Assembly (NCBI GenBank): GCA_030141605.1 | Contig: JAQGDQ010000236.1 | Coordinates: forward strand, 154,001 to 218,000 | Source: Tubiluchus corallicola | Lineage: Eukaryota; Priapulida; Priapulimorpha; Priapulimorphida; Tubiluchidae | Direction of reading: 5' to 3' | Length of the DNA stretch: 64,000 nucleotides | Shown: one piece after another, positions 35,301 to 50,300 of the stretch | How positions within the stretch are numbered: position 1 is the first letter of the stretch | Layout: each line of letters opens with the position of its first letter | Notes under the pieces: generated by a model | What the model was told of the DNA's origin: nothing | Seen by the model: the letters and a program-made list of their open reading frames with translations, nothing else | Database searches by the model: none | Made by a program: the position numbers and the translations under genes

Positions 35301-38300
35301 GTGCTGCTGCAGAGATTTCTTATGCCGATGCAGCAGTGTTCAACACCCTGCTTGGCCGATTTAACAGTGCTCTCAAAGCATACTTTTGCAATAGTGGCAC
35401 CACATTGTAGCTTTTGTCTTTGTGTACCTGGATAAGGCAGATAATAATAAATACATTTTATTTAAATGTGGCATAGAGAGTGTTTATTATTTCTTATTAC
35501 CTTTAGGCGGCCAAAGAGTTTACATATTTTCTGAGGAAAAAGCACCTGTTGTGATGAAACATCTGTTTGGCTAATTATCTTAAGTTTCAAGTTGTCTACA
35601 CGTTTATTCTGAAATACATGTGTTTAATTTGCTAGCAGTTTTATTGTAATAACTGTGCTAAAGTTTTTTTTTTTTGCTTTGCAGTTTTATTTATTAACAT
35701 TTTAATGTATTTTTTCATTTGGCATCATTCTAGCTTAGGTACTCGGCTTTTGTCCAAGCCTGTCACCAGACAATCGTTTCGTCGAACATTACTCCTCCCG
35801 TTAGTGATTGTTCCGTATGATTTTTTGTTGTACATGGTGGTCTGTCACCGTTTTATGTTTTCGTCACTGCACCAAATCGTGTGTTGTGGTTAAGTCAGCA
35901 ATTTTTTTGGATAAATACAATATTTTGAAGATTTTTGTTAATCATGTTGAGAATGCAGTTTCTCAAACGATGTGGTTTTGGAATAAGAAAAAAAAATGGC
36001 TGCATATAAGAACTTTGATAAAAGAAGCAATTTTGAAACAGAAATATTTTAGTTCATACAAGCTAAACTTTCTGGAAAATAAGGTTGATAAATTATTGAT
36101 TTTCTATGATCTCTTTACACCAAGACATTAGTGATTGATGTCGTATTAAAGTCAGCTTGTCAGAGCAGTGAGTACTGGCTTAGACAACTATCTTTTAGCT
36201 ATTAAAACTGAAGCATTAGACAAATATCGCCTTTTTTGGTTTGGTTACGTTTGCTTATTTGCGTTATTTTTCTTCTATAAGAACTCCTGCATTTTTGCCA
36301 ACAAAATTTGGTGATGTGTATTCACTGTGTTTACAGATTCATTTTAAAATTGAGAATTTTCCATTTTATAGTATATTTGAATTTTGGTAAAATGAATTAA
36401 TTATTTTGCTGTCTGAGCAGAATGAAATATTAATACAGATTATAAAAGTTTTTATATGATACAAAAGTTGTGAACTTATAATAGCAATTCTCCTTAAAAT
36501 GGAAAAAATGATGAGTTTGAAAAGGGAATTACAAAGTGCAGACAAGAAACTTGTTTTTCAGCTGTACTTGCTTAGCAAATGACTTTTGAATATTGTATTT
36601 ATTGATAGCCTTTATTGCTTTATATTTTCACGGTCAAAGGAAAATGACACGTTTCAGTTGTTCATTGTAACTACTTGAAATGTATTGGGATTTGATATGC
36701 ACTATTTTCTATCTAGTTTTCCTTAAAATGTATGTCGTCAAGACTTTTCTTTTTTGTGCTATTATTAAGCTATGGCATTGAGTATCTGGTGTGGCATTGA
36801 AAAGCAGAAACAGAATAATGTGAAGTTATCAAAATCCTAGTAGTTTTTGATGCAGAGGTTATTCTTGTCTCTTATGCATGTTGTTCTTGCATGTCTTTTC
36901 TTCATGGCCGTAATTTTTTTTTCTGTTCAGTAGTAAATTTCTTCACCTCTCAGTTGTAAGAGATTTGCACTAGCTACTATGAAGCTGCCTCTCTATCTTT
37001 ATGGAAAATCTTGCATTAATCTTACACAGTATCTAGTTTGTTTCGTACAATACATTCTACAATAAACCTTCATTACTAGTTTTGTAACCTTAAATTTTAA
37101 CCTTTATTTTATGATGAAGAGATCCAAAAGGTAATAAAAAACAGTATACGCACAATATCTCGGTTTGCCAACCAGGGGAGACGTCGGTCCGAATTTACCG
37201 ATTGTCCGTATTTAGCGATATTAAGCTAAGACAGTATGTGTCGTGTATTAGACTCACGGTAATGTAGAATCAATTACCTAATTGTTTAAAAAACGTCTAT
37301 GCAAAGGTATATAAAATCTCTCAGCAATTGACTCAAATAACTCCTCATAATTGGCTCTATATTTTTATACATAGAGATATACATGTGGTTACACTGATGT
37401 AATGATGTAAACAAAGTGACGGGGCCCTCCAATTAGCAGTCAGCTCGCGAAACAATGGACTGTGTCTGTAGTACGCGGGACTTTTTAATGGTCCAGATTT
37501 TGTCCGATTCTTCTGATATCTGTAAAAGCGAGGTTCGGCCAACCGAGATATGAGTGTATCTTCAAATGCCTTTAAATATCTGTTAATGTTGTGACAAATA
37601 TATACATCTGCAGAGTAATGCACCAAGGTGTTTTCAGGATATATTTGCTACATTTACAACTAAAAATGTCTTACCCTAGTCCGTTATTTTTTTAGTGATG
37701 AAATGTTTTTTTAGGATGATCTAACACTATAATAATGATTTTTGAATTTTTTACTGCTGGTACTTTAGAATTGTCAAGAGAAGGCCAATGGTGGGCGGTT
37801 CAAGTTGCGGGACCTGCTGTCAGTCCCCATGCAACGTGTACTAAAGTATCACTTATTATTGAGGGTTTGTATTTTTCACACTTGTTTTGATTCGCACAAA
37901 TCCGCTATTTTCAAGCCTTAGCATTTGAAAGGTTACAGTGTAACTAAAACAGATCATAAACAAAGTTGGTTAACCTTTTACAAAACAAAACAATTCTGAA
38001 TAGATGCATATTTTTTATAAATGAATACACAGAAGAAACTTTTGTAATGTAGGTTATATGTTGATGAAAATGAGTTGTACGCAGAATAACTAAATTAATC
38101 GGCAGCTGCTATAAATTAATTGATAAACTTGTCAAAATACAGTTCTGATTAATAAGGGGCAACTTTACCTTCCCAAGAAGCATGTAGCTGATGTTAATTA
38201 CTGTTCAACTTTTTCTGGGCCATAAAAATTTGTGAGAGTTCACAAAAATTTGCTCTCACTAAGCACCATTTACATTACATTTGATAATTTTTGTAGGTTT

Positions 38301-41300
38301 ATCCTCAAACAATGGGCTTTCATGCAAAATTATGTATTTTGTGCAATTCTTACCTTAGACAAATTGAAAATCGATTTTTGACAAAAAAATCAAAAAAGTT
38401 TTCAGTAACTGCAGTATTTGTACTGTAACAACGTCAGCATAACTTGCGTGAAATTGGCTAATGCAAAAAATTTCAGCTCTCCATACACTACACTCTGATG
38501 TACGAGTACTTTGGCCTCAAGCCTAATCTATTTTGAAGGAGAAATTCCTGTTAAAAGATGAAATGACCTTAATTTTCCTTGACTGACCATTTGGTTTTTC
38601 CTGGAACTTTGCACAGCTGCTGGTTCTCTTGGGCTGTAGCAAGCAGGCGATCAATAAAATAGTGTATACGATCACGCAAATGTACACCAGACTAAGCTAC
38701 TCAATAGGCTACATTGGAGTGCCTGAAAAGGGCGCGTTTTTCTTAATTTTATCCAATTAAATCACTTATAAATGTTTAAACAAATAGTTCGATTGGGTAG
38801 CCGATATTCTTCTGAATTGAACAGTACCTAATTTGTAATCATTTAGCTATGTCTGTGCTAATACAGTAGCTGAAAAGTTATAGGTCTTATAAGACCTATT
38901 TTGAATGGTGCAGTGCTGAAGGAGTTACTAATGTTTTGTTAATCTATTTCAGAGTGAGACATTGATATATGAATTCTTTGCTATTGAGTCATGAGAGCAT
39001 GGTCTTGTTTTCATTTTTTTAATTAAGGAAGAAAATTTGTTTACGAAGATCTGTGTATGTTATTTATTTTGTTGATTATTTGTGTTTACAGGAGCTAATT
39101 AAGCAGACGCCAGAAGACAGTGACGAAAGGCCTGAATTACAGAGAGCATTAGATGCTTTATTAGATCTGTCCTTGTACATCAACGAAGTTAAGCGTGATA
39201 ATGAAACACTGGAAATTATACTTGAAATCCAAAACAACATTACTGATCTAGTCATGGTAAGTTGTCTTATAGAATTAATGCTCCTTTCTGTTGCTGGTTT
39301 TATATCTTTGTTTTGTGTTAAGTTGTTGTGCCTGCCACCTCGTCTGTTTATATTCTCTTAGCTAATCGGCCATTGTGTCAATTTTCCTAACTTCTTTGTG
39401 TTTTATTACTAATCAGTCAGGAATCAGTTGGTTTCATTTATGCTGTAGATTCACACCAACATAAATGGTTACTATTTAATATAGGTTTAATGTTATACCT
39501 GTAAACTTAAAACAGTAGAATTATAATTTATTCGTGTAAAACTGCGACATAAATGGGAGTAAGCAGTGAAAATGCTTTGAATGCAGTAAATTCATTGCAA
39601 TAAATTGTACAAACTTACAAAAGACGCTGTGATGATGGTAAAACAGGTAAATCCCTCCAATGCAGTACACTGAGATTCGCTAAGTGAGCAAAAATAAGAG
39701 ACACTTTTTTCTGTTTCAGCCTGAAGGCTTGGAGTTAAAAGATTACGGACACTTTTTGAAAGACGGAGAATTAAGGATAAAATCCCATGCTGACAACCGG
39801 ATAAAGAACAGGTTTTCTGTATAGTTTTCCTGTAAACTAGGGAATTTTCCTGCATCCGTCTGTGGTAGAATAAACTAATTTGTATATGAACACCTTTATC
39901 AGAGCTAGTAACAATGATTTGCTCAGAATATTATTAGCATTACTGGTGTCAATTTTGTGTGGTAAATTAAATTCATAACAATTTGTATTTGTGCATTGTA
40001 GATATGTTTTCTTATTTGACAAAGTGCTGTTGATGTGTAAACCAACTAGAGGCCAATTTTACAGCTACAAGGAGGCCATTATATTAGCTCACTACAGTAT
40101 TCAGGAGCAAACAGCTAATTTGAAAAGGGACAAGGTAGACATTAATATTTTGTTTGATTACAGTGTAATAGCAATAACTGTTTTAAGCCCTACAAAACTA
40201 GTTTGCTCATAAAATAGGATTTTAATCAATAATGCGCGAACATTGCACACAGTGATTGTTTACTACTCTTAGGCCTTAACGATCCTAATATGTTGATATA
40301 TATAGTGTATTTGCTGATTGAAGCCAGCTTGCATGCAAAGATTATAAGCAAAGTATTCATCGATGATGTCACAGGAATGGCTATGTGCCCTATAATTTCC
40401 AAGTGGAAAATCTTTGAAATGCAAACTGGAACTAAACTACAGTCATTCGTTCCGGTGCAGGTTTTTTTTAGAAAAACCTGTATGTCTTGTAGCCCCATTC
40501 CTTCCAATAAGCTATCCAATGCCTGTATGTCTTGTAGCCCATTCCTTCCAATAAGCTATCCAATGCCTGTATGTCTTACAGCCCCATTCCTTCCAATAAG
40601 CTAAGCTATCCAATGCTTGTATGTCTTACAGCCCCATTCCTTCCAATAAGCTAAACTATCCAATGCCTGTATGTCTTACAGCCCCATTCCTTCCAATAAG
40701 CTAAGCTATCCAATGCCTGTATGTCTTACAGCCCCATTCCTTCCAATAAGCTAAGCTATCCAATGCCTGTATGTCTTACAGCCCCATTCCTTCCAATAAG
40801 CTATCAAATGCCTGTATGTCTTGTAGCCCCATTCCTTCCAATAAGCTATCAAATGCCATTTAAAACACCTATGAAATGTTCTGCATTCAGTTATCTGTCC
40901 ATAGCCAAAAAGGTAAGAAAAAATTTGGTGCGTGGATTTGGGAATACGATTTTTGCAGAAAGCCCAAAGCTTTCCACAAAATACAAATTGGTGTGCTACA
41001 CTCATGATTGAATGTACAATGTCACAGTTATGGGCTGGTCTAAGTTTATGAGTATATGTTTACGAACAAATGGATCTCGCCCTCTCTCTTAGGACACACG
41101 ATGATCGGATTTGAAAAACAAGCTTTTGTTATTTCCATAGTAGATCGAGACTGTCATTTGATGTGCGGATCTTCAGCTTTTATTACGAAATCAGAAACAG
41201 TTATGAAATGCACTACAGACTGGTATCACCAACAGTTGTGAAAGAAGTCTTCAACTCTGATTTTTATTTGAAAGCATTATGAGATGCAAAGACTCATTCA

Positions 41301-44300
41301 GAATGCATTTATTCACTGGGTAAAATGACCACTAAAACGTGAGCTGGTTGCATTATGAAGTTAATTTGATAAAATGTCTGACAGCTAATTTATTTATTGT
41401 GATTTCGCGAGTGATATTTTATATGCTGATAATCCATAGATTCTGAAAATGACATTTTTAATTTGTTTGTTTTGTAGTGGAGTTATTGCTGGGTGATGTA
41501 TGAGAAACAAAAGACCATGGCATATCATATGTACGCAAAAACTGAAGAAGTCAAACGAAAGTGGATTGAAGCAATTCAGTTAGCACAGTGAGTCAATTTC
41601 ACATTATGAAAATGTAACATATGAAAACTGATGCAGACATGTCGCTAAAGAGAGAAAGTGATAAGCATGCCAAACTAAGGAATGCAAGTCATGTGGTATT
41701 AAAAAATGAGAGACAGTCTTGTGTTTTGGACAAATTATGAACTTGGATCATCCAGGAAATACAAAAGAGAAAAGCAAACGATGGATCTATCTTTTTAAAA
41801 TTTGTTTGTGTAATTGTCATTATCAATCGAGAATTTTTGTCTAAAATGACTGTGTACTCATGGTGGGACTGACTAATCGATTAGTGCTTTTATTTACGAT
41901 TGGCGATTTTTTTTTGAAGTCCGAACACAAATCTATGGCATTACCAATACCATTTGCATTTATTTTTAGAAAGAACCACAAAAATTGCACAATAAACAAG
42001 CCGTGAAATCAAGCAATATGCCACTACCTTTACACGGTAACTGGCGATGTTTGCTTAGATGTTGCAGTTTCTTGTAAGAGTGAATAATAAATTTTGTCAA
42101 AGCTTGTGAATTACTACTATAAGGTGTGCACCTACTTTCTTGTAAAATAGCAGGAAATGGTATTTCCTATTCTGGCGGTTTCACAACAATGGACACTACA
42201 AAGGTTATACATTTTTGCCATGTGTTTACATTGTTTGCTTGTTTGTTTGCTGCTGTTATTTAGTAAATGTCTGAATTGTTTTTGCAGAGATAATACGCAT
42301 CCAGCTGACTTGAGCATCACAAATCACAAATTTCAACTCCATTCATTTGATCGGCCAACTGTTTGTACGGTTTGTCGAAAATTGTTACGGTAAGAATCAG
42401 ACGGGTGGAGTTTTGCATTTTATGACAATTTACCCGTAAGATACTTCTCTGCTGTGTAACTTATTTCTTTAACCCTTTCAGTCCCAAATTACTTTTTTAA
42501 TAAGAAAAAATTTTTTGGTTTGGTACTTTTGTTCAGTATGTCCATCTTGTTTACACATAATTGTTTTTTTCTATCTGTGCCCGCGTGCTAAACAAAGCCT
42601 GTATCCCGCAGGATACATTGGGATTCAATGGAAGCATAAAATGTGCTTCATTTTGCAACTGCTGATAATTTTTTAAAGTATTTAAGACATTTAGTATGCA
42701 TGCTATGCTGATCTGTACAAAGTCATCTCTAAAGTACTGTACCTTGCGCAGTTTTTTATGCTATGTAGATTTTCTAGTTTGCCATTTTATCACCATTTTT
42801 AGTCTATTGTTATTGGCTTAAATCAAAAATAACTATTAACATATCAAATAACTATCAGTTTTAAAATTTTATTAATTTTGAAGGCAGAACATATATTCTC
42901 GAATCCCACGGGATACAACGGGTATGAAAGGGTTAAACTCCAGGTTACTGCATCACTGTTCCCGTCTTGATCACATTCTGTCAAGACAACTGATCAGGAA
43001 GTCAAACAACAGTTATTAGATAACAATATGTAATGGACACTGTGCCTTAGTGCAATGCCTACTGCATTGTTACGGCAAACCAGTTTATTTTCAATGTTTC
43101 ACATACATCTATATTTGCAAAAAGGCAGAAATGGATAAAAGCTTGATCTGCAATAAGTTTCTTAATTAAATTAGTTAAATAAATTCTCTTTCTTGTTGTA
43201 ATACCTATACACAGCTATTGGCTCGTTTTGGCTTAACTTACAGAAGGATCAGTTTCCTAGCAGGCAGGTATAATAGAAGAGCACAATATTAATACAATAA
43301 TAGTGACGTTGCTTTTCACACCATTTCAATGTCAAATATGGGCAAATAATCTACAATGGGGATTTACTTTCTAATTACATATAAGTTACTATTTATATAT
43401 TTTCTGTGTAAGTGTAAAAAGTGGTTGATTCTTGACATAACAAATTTCATAATAATATTAGTTATTTCTCCATTCATTTACATCTTATTGTTTCAAATCT
43501 TGAAAAACTGAATTTTCAACGTCATACTTGTGCAAGTGATTTTCATTACATGATTTAATCAATTTCTTAGGGGAACATTTTGCCAAGGTTATAAATGCTT
43601 GATTACGATGTGTGAAGCGGCTGTCCACAAAGAATGCATTCTGGGTAGTAGATGCGGTCGACCTCGGTCAAATCCTTCACCAGGGCCAATAGTCTTGCGT
43701 CCCCCTCAAAATCATTTAGGTAACTATATCATGCTCAAAATTAGTACAAAACTGTCTTAAGTAAATGTTCTGTCTAATAGGCTGTAAAGCATTAACTAAG
43801 TTGACAGTAACGATCTTCGTAAGGCATATAACATGTTGTGTGAGACACGTGAGAAAATACTACCATTGGCCTGGTGGTGGCTTAAGGTATTAAATGAATG
43901 ATGCTTCGGAGGCAAGTTTTAAATGCTATCAGATATTTTTTCTGCATAAGATGTTCCCCGGCACAACTACAATAATGAAAATGTAATTTTAATCTCTGTG
44001 TGTAAATTAATGCCAAATGTGTCAGGATATGTGTAAGTGTAAATTTATAAGCCTTGCTGTAATTAACTCCCTGGTGGAAAGTGAAAGATTACATCAACAA
44101 ACTCTAACCTATGCCCAGTATGGTCTCACTCTGTCGTATGTGCCATATTGTCACACTGAACTTTTTGTCCATGTTAGAGTTTAATTTTTGAAAAAGTACT
44201 TTTCTCTAGTGTTTAACCATATCAGTAGCGCACAGCTGATTTCTTACATTTAAACCGTGGTCAATGAATAACCAGAACCATGTTAGAATCAGTTTATTGA

Positions 44301-47300
44301 AATGTGGTTTGACAGTGATAACGGCTATTGAGTGTTTGTTTTCTGCTTCCAGGAGAATATAGAGTAATCAAATCCTACCATTCACAATTATCTGGTCATT
44401 TAGTATTAGAAGATGGTGATCAGGTGTTGTTAATGAGTAACAATGAGTCGGCAGGTTTATGGCGTGGTCACTGTTTGCGTAGTGGACACCAAGGTCTCTT
44501 TCCACGTGGACATGTAGAACAGGTATAGCAATTTATAAATGTTTACTTGTTTTGTTTTTCACTTCTGATAACTAAGGTTATTTTTGGACCAGTTAAGTAT
44601 AGCAACCAAAAAGGTAAGAACAGAAGGTATATGTACATTAATTTTGTAGTGTTCAAAGTATCTCCTTTTAACACCGTAACAAGGCTACTATCTTCACTAT
44701 GCCTATTTGTATTTAATCTCTTTCTTGTCAGTCTTCTGCTTGTTTACTTATTCATAACTTGTGTTCCAATCTTACGAAAGAAGAACTGTACTGCAAAAGT
44801 GCTTAAATACATGGTGAAAAGTGTAGTATGTCTGTAGAAGTGCTTAAAAACATGTTGCAAAGTGCAGTATGTCTGTACTGTAGAAGTGCTTAAAAACATG
44901 GTGAAAAGTGTAGTATGTCTGTAGTGTAGAAGTGCTTAAAAACATTTTGAAAAGTGTAGTATGTCTGTACTGTAGAAGTGCTTAAAACATTGTGAAAAGT
45001 GTAGTATGTCTGTACTGTAGAAGTGCTTAAAAACATTGTGAAAAGTGTAGTATGTCTGTACTGCAGAAGTGCTTAAAAACATGGTGAAAAGTATAGTATG
45101 TCTGTACTGTAAACATGGTGAAAAGTGTAGTATGTCTGTAGTGTAGAAGTGCTTAAAAACATGGTGAAAAGTGTAGTATGTCTGTACTGCAGAAGTGCTT
45201 AAAAACATGGTGAAAAGTGTAGTATATCTGTACTGCAGAAGTGCTTAAAAACATGGTGAAACGTGTAGTATATCTGTACTGCAGAAGTGCTTAAAAACAT
45301 TGTGAAAAGTGTAGTATGTCTGTACTGCAGAAGTGCTTAAAAACATGGTGAAAAGTGTAGTATGTCTGTACTGCAGAAGTGCTTAAAAACATGGTGAAAA
45401 GTTTAGTATGTCTGTACTGCAGAAGTGCTTAAAAACATGGTGAAACGTGTAGTATATCTGTACTGCAGAAGTGCTTAAAAACATTGTGAAAAGTGTAGTA
45501 TGTCTGTACTGCAGAAGTTCTTAAAAACATGGTGAAAAGTGTAATATGTCTGTACTGCAGAAGTGCTTAAAAACATTGTGAAAAGTGTAGTATGTCTGTA
45601 CTGCAGAAGTGCTTAAAAACATGGTGAAAAGTGTAGTATGTCTGTACTGCAGAAGTGCTTAAAAACATGGTGAAAAGTGTAGTATGTCTGTACTGTAGAA
45701 GTGCTTAAAAACATTGTGAAAAGTGTAGTATGTATGTACTGCAGAAGTGCTTAAAAACATGGTGAAAAGTGTAGTATATCTGTACTGCAGAAGTGCTTAA
45801 AAACATGGTGAAAAGTGTAGTATATCTGTACTGCAGAAGTGCTTAAAAACATGGTGAAAAGTGTAGTATGTATGTACTGCAGAAGTGCTTAAAAACATGG
45901 TGAAAAGTGTAGTATATCTGTACTGTAGAAGTGCTTAAAAACATTGTGAAAAGTGTAGTATGTATGTACTGCAGAAGTGCTTAAAAACATGGTGAAAAGT
46001 GTAGTATATCTGTACTGCAGAAGTGCTTAAAAACATTGTGAAAAGTGTAGTATGTATGTACTGCAGAAGTGCTTAAAAACATGGTGAAAAGTGTAGTATG
46101 TCTGTACTGTAGAAGTGCTTAAAAACATTGTGAAAAGTGTAGTATGTCTGTACTGCAGAAGTGCTTAAAAACATGGTGAAAAGTGTAGTATGTCTGTACT
46201 GCAGAAGTGCTTAAAAACATGGTGAAAAGTGTAGTATGTCTGTACTGTAGAAGTGCTTAAAAACATGGTGAAAAGTGTAGTATGTATGTACTGCAGAAGT
46301 GCTTAAAAACATGGTGAAAAGTGTAGTATATCTGTACTGCAGAAGTGCTTAAAAACATGGTGAAAAGTGTAGTATGTCTGTACTGCAGAAGTGCTTAAAA
46401 ACATGGTGAAAAGTGTAGTATGTCTGTACTGTAGAAGTGCTTAACAACATGGTGAAAAGTGTAGTATGTCTGTACTACAGAAGTGCTTAAAAACATGGTG
46501 AAAAGTGTAGTATATCTGTACTGCAGAAGTGCTTAAAAACATGGTGAAAAGTGTAGTATATCTGTACTGTAGAAGTGCTTAAAAACATTGTGAAAAGTGT
46601 AGTATATCTGTACTGTAGAAGTGCTTAAAAACATTTAACAGTAAAAGAGCATCATCAGTGTCCCCCATTTTAGCATTAATTTAACAGTAAGAGAGCATCA
46701 TCAGTATCCACCATTTTAGCATTAATTTAACAATAAAAGAGCATCATCAGAGCCCCATCTTAACAGGCCTTGAGTTAAAAATATAAAATGAAAATATACC
46801 AATTAATTCCACTATTAACTTATTACCTTTATGTATATGACTGTGACTGCTTTTCATTAGCACTATTCTCTAACATATGTGCTGGTACAGTTAACTATTA
46901 TAACCCCATTGTTGTATGGTTTCATTTAAACTGAATGTCTACTGTCAGACAAATTCAATTTGCTGACACTGTGAGTTAAACATTAGTATAATTTATGTAC
47001 CTGAAAATTTTTGCTTTTGGCTTTTTATTGCGAAATTCGCAAACGCATTTCCAGCACGCATAAATTTTGTGGTTTACTGTACTTTATCTTGATGATTTAG
47101 CTGTTCAGTCTTGCACAGAATATTGTAGCTACCTACAGCTCATAGACTTAGCCTCTTATGTTATTTACATGTTGGATTAGAAAAGTCTCTTTGTGAATGT
47201 GGTCTAGTTTGATGTGTGGTAGTTGCCGGGAACTCTGTAATCATTTGTTCATTGAAGTCTGTTGCTAAGTTAAGTTATCCCTTTCTCATGGAGGTTTCTC

Positions 47301-50300
47301 ACAGAAATTGTTTTGCTGATGCTTTTGTGATGCTGGACATTCCTAGAAACATCTAAATTGTTTATAAATCAAGTTTTTTTCCTTTCGCATCTTATTTGTG
47401 CAATTTTTTTTACCAGGAAATTGTAAATGAAACTTCATTTGCTTTATTGGTGAATATCAGCAGATGCTGTCCACCACTTGCAGTCAATAATAGTAATTCT
47501 AGTTTTCCGAATTTGTAAAATTATTGTTTGTTTTAAGTACTAATTAATTCTTATATTGTTCGTAATATTGTTAGTTCTAGCCTTAGATTGTTACCTATGC
47601 ATAAAAATTGTAGGTGAAGTTTCAGTCGAGGAAAATTTATTTTTATGGACGTATATTTATATTATAATATAAATAAATATATAATATATATAAATAATAT
47701 AAATTATAATATTTGCAGGAGTATTAACACCCTATCGGTTAATAAGGCAATCATGGCAGGAATGGCTGTACTGATTTACCTTTTCTTGCATATTTACAAT
47801 TGTATTAACAGTTTCATTTCTTAAAATTCTAAACATTTTGATTATTCAGTTACAGGTCAGGCCGCCCTCCCCACAAACGGGCTATGTCAATTGGAGCCAT
47901 TTATGGTATGTGCATTTGTAAAAGTGTCTTTTACTTGGAACCTAATTTATGGCAGCGTTGTTTTCTATAAGAGTACTCTTAACAAACATCTCATCAAAAT
48001 AAACTGTGATACCATGTAAAGAGTCGTGTTCTCTTCAGTAAATGTAATACAACCGATTAAAAAGACTGTGTAATTTGTTTTTTTATATTAATTTTGATAA
48101 ATCAAAAAACAAAAACTCTCAATTAAACAAAAACTTTAATGTTGAATTCATAATTAATGTTTAATGTAGTTAATTTAACTGCAAACACGTGGCGAACAAA
48201 TTAAAATTTTCAACGATGCATATTATAGTTCAACCTTGAAGCACAGTTATAGTTCAACCTTGAAGCACAGTTATCGTTCAACCTTGAAGCACAGTTATGG
48301 TTCAACCTTGAAGCACAGTTATAGTTCAACCTTGAAGCACAGTTATAGTTCAACCTTGAAGCACAGTTATAGTTCAACCTTGAAGCACAGTTATGGTTCA
48401 GCCTTGAAGCACAGTTATAGTTCAACCTTGAAGCACAGTTATAGTTCAACCTTGAAGCACAGTTATGGTTCAACCTTGAAGCACAGTTATAGTTCAACCT
48501 TGAAGCACAGTTATAGTTCAACCTTGAAGCACAGTTATAGTTCAACCTTGAAGCACAGTTATAGTTCAACCTTGAAGCACAGTTATAGTTCAACCTTGAA
48601 GCACAGTTATGGTTCAACCTTGAAGCACAGTTATGGTTCAACCGAACAATCTTGAATATCATAGCATTAACTTCAAACAGTAAGACAAAATCAGTTCACC
48701 TTTGAACAGTTGAATAGATCTAGACTAGTCACAAAGTTTAAAGCTTCAAACAGAGAAAAATTTAACTAGAACAATATTGATCAGAATCATCAGTAAGTGA
48801 AACAGTAGCAACATGTATAAGCTTAACATACTCTGAAGTCATTTGATATTTTACATGAGAACATATAATAATGTCTTCAGACATTATGTAGCATGTTTAC
48901 AATGGTTGCATACAATTAAACTGTTTTCAAACTGGGATCCAGCATACAGTGGCAAGGCATTTTAGTTAGGTGATTGTTGTGGGACTAGAATTTAGATATT
49001 ATCAAAGCTAAATCTGTGTAATGAGTCACTAAACTGACAGAAGTATCTTAGCAGTGTTTTGATGTTTGTACAATCTCCTTCAGCGAGGTAATTAACCATT
49101 TGCTGTATGGCAGGAGTAGTTTCCTCATGGTCACTCAGCCATTTGCAAACCAGGCTTGACCTTGTTTAACTACATTTACTAACTACTTCCACTGTTTCCC
49201 TCACTCAATGGCGGTTTCATAGTAATTCATATGATAGGTATTTTTAAGAATAACAACTACACCTGAATAACAAGAGCCAAAGATAAACACAAACACAAGA
49301 CAAAACACAACTCGTGTCAATTTAAATTATTCGATTTCCTCCAAATTGTGTTTGCTAGATTCCTGGAAAACTGTTTATGCACAAGAGTTGTAAAACTAGT
49401 AAAAAATTGTTGCTTTGCGAGATAAATTTTGCACTATTGTGTATTCTAGGTTTGTACGTGACATGGAAAAAGAATACGCACAACAGCAGTTGATGAATTT
49501 ACCTGATGGAACTTTCCTCGTTCGAACGAACAGGCATGATGGTGGATTCAGGCTTGCTGTAAAGTAAGTTTGTAATTTGTAAACTTTGGTTCTCTTTTGT
49601 TAGAACGTTTAGTGATGACAAAGTGCAGTTTATCTTTTTATTTATTTTTGTATTTGGTACCTAAAAGATTATAAATTTGTAGTTGTTATGGTAGTTAAAT
49701 TAGAAAACCGATTTAGAAACACCATCATTTCTCTAGTGGAGTAAGCATAGAGAACTATCTCTGTATGCATGTTAAAGGTTTTTCTTGTCGATGTAAAGGC
49801 CGCCCTTCACTCATTACAGTTCTTTATACGAAATTCTCAATTTTTTTTGTATTTTAGGTACCTGGGTGTGGTAAAGCACATTAAGATAGTAAACAAAAAG
49901 TCACCTGTTGAATGCTGGTATCTGGCAGAGTCACACAGCTTTCCAAGTTTGGAGGTCCTTTCTTAAATGGAAATCATTTATTTTGCTTCCATCTTTATTA
50001 TTATTGTGTGTGTGCTTGCAAACCAAAACTTGTTGTTTGGCTTAGTTAAAACTACGTTATGATACTTCAAAGTAGAATACACCAAAATTTTGGTCAAATG
50101 CCAATGTTTTTTATAAAAACAAATACTAAAATTATAGTTTTATAACCCTGCACCCTCTTTTCTGGCTAGAAAGTAGTACAGAAATTGTAAGAAACTTGTA
50201 TTTTCAAACTCTGATAGTAGCGCGTGGAAGCAGTCATTTTGCTTAGAGTTTTTTCTGTTGCCAAATGCAGATCTTCGTCAGGAACAACATTCTACTGGAT

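Noticed and set aside
44795-46634. Direct repeats resembling a CRISPR-like array
   Set aside because: Units are contiguous with no unique spacers, the genome is eukaryotic, and the period is a plain tandem repeat.
48210-48662. Open frames of 139 and 150 codons on both strands
   Set aside because: They arise from the 24-bp repeat, whose period is divisible by three. They lie in a VAV intron with no splice support.
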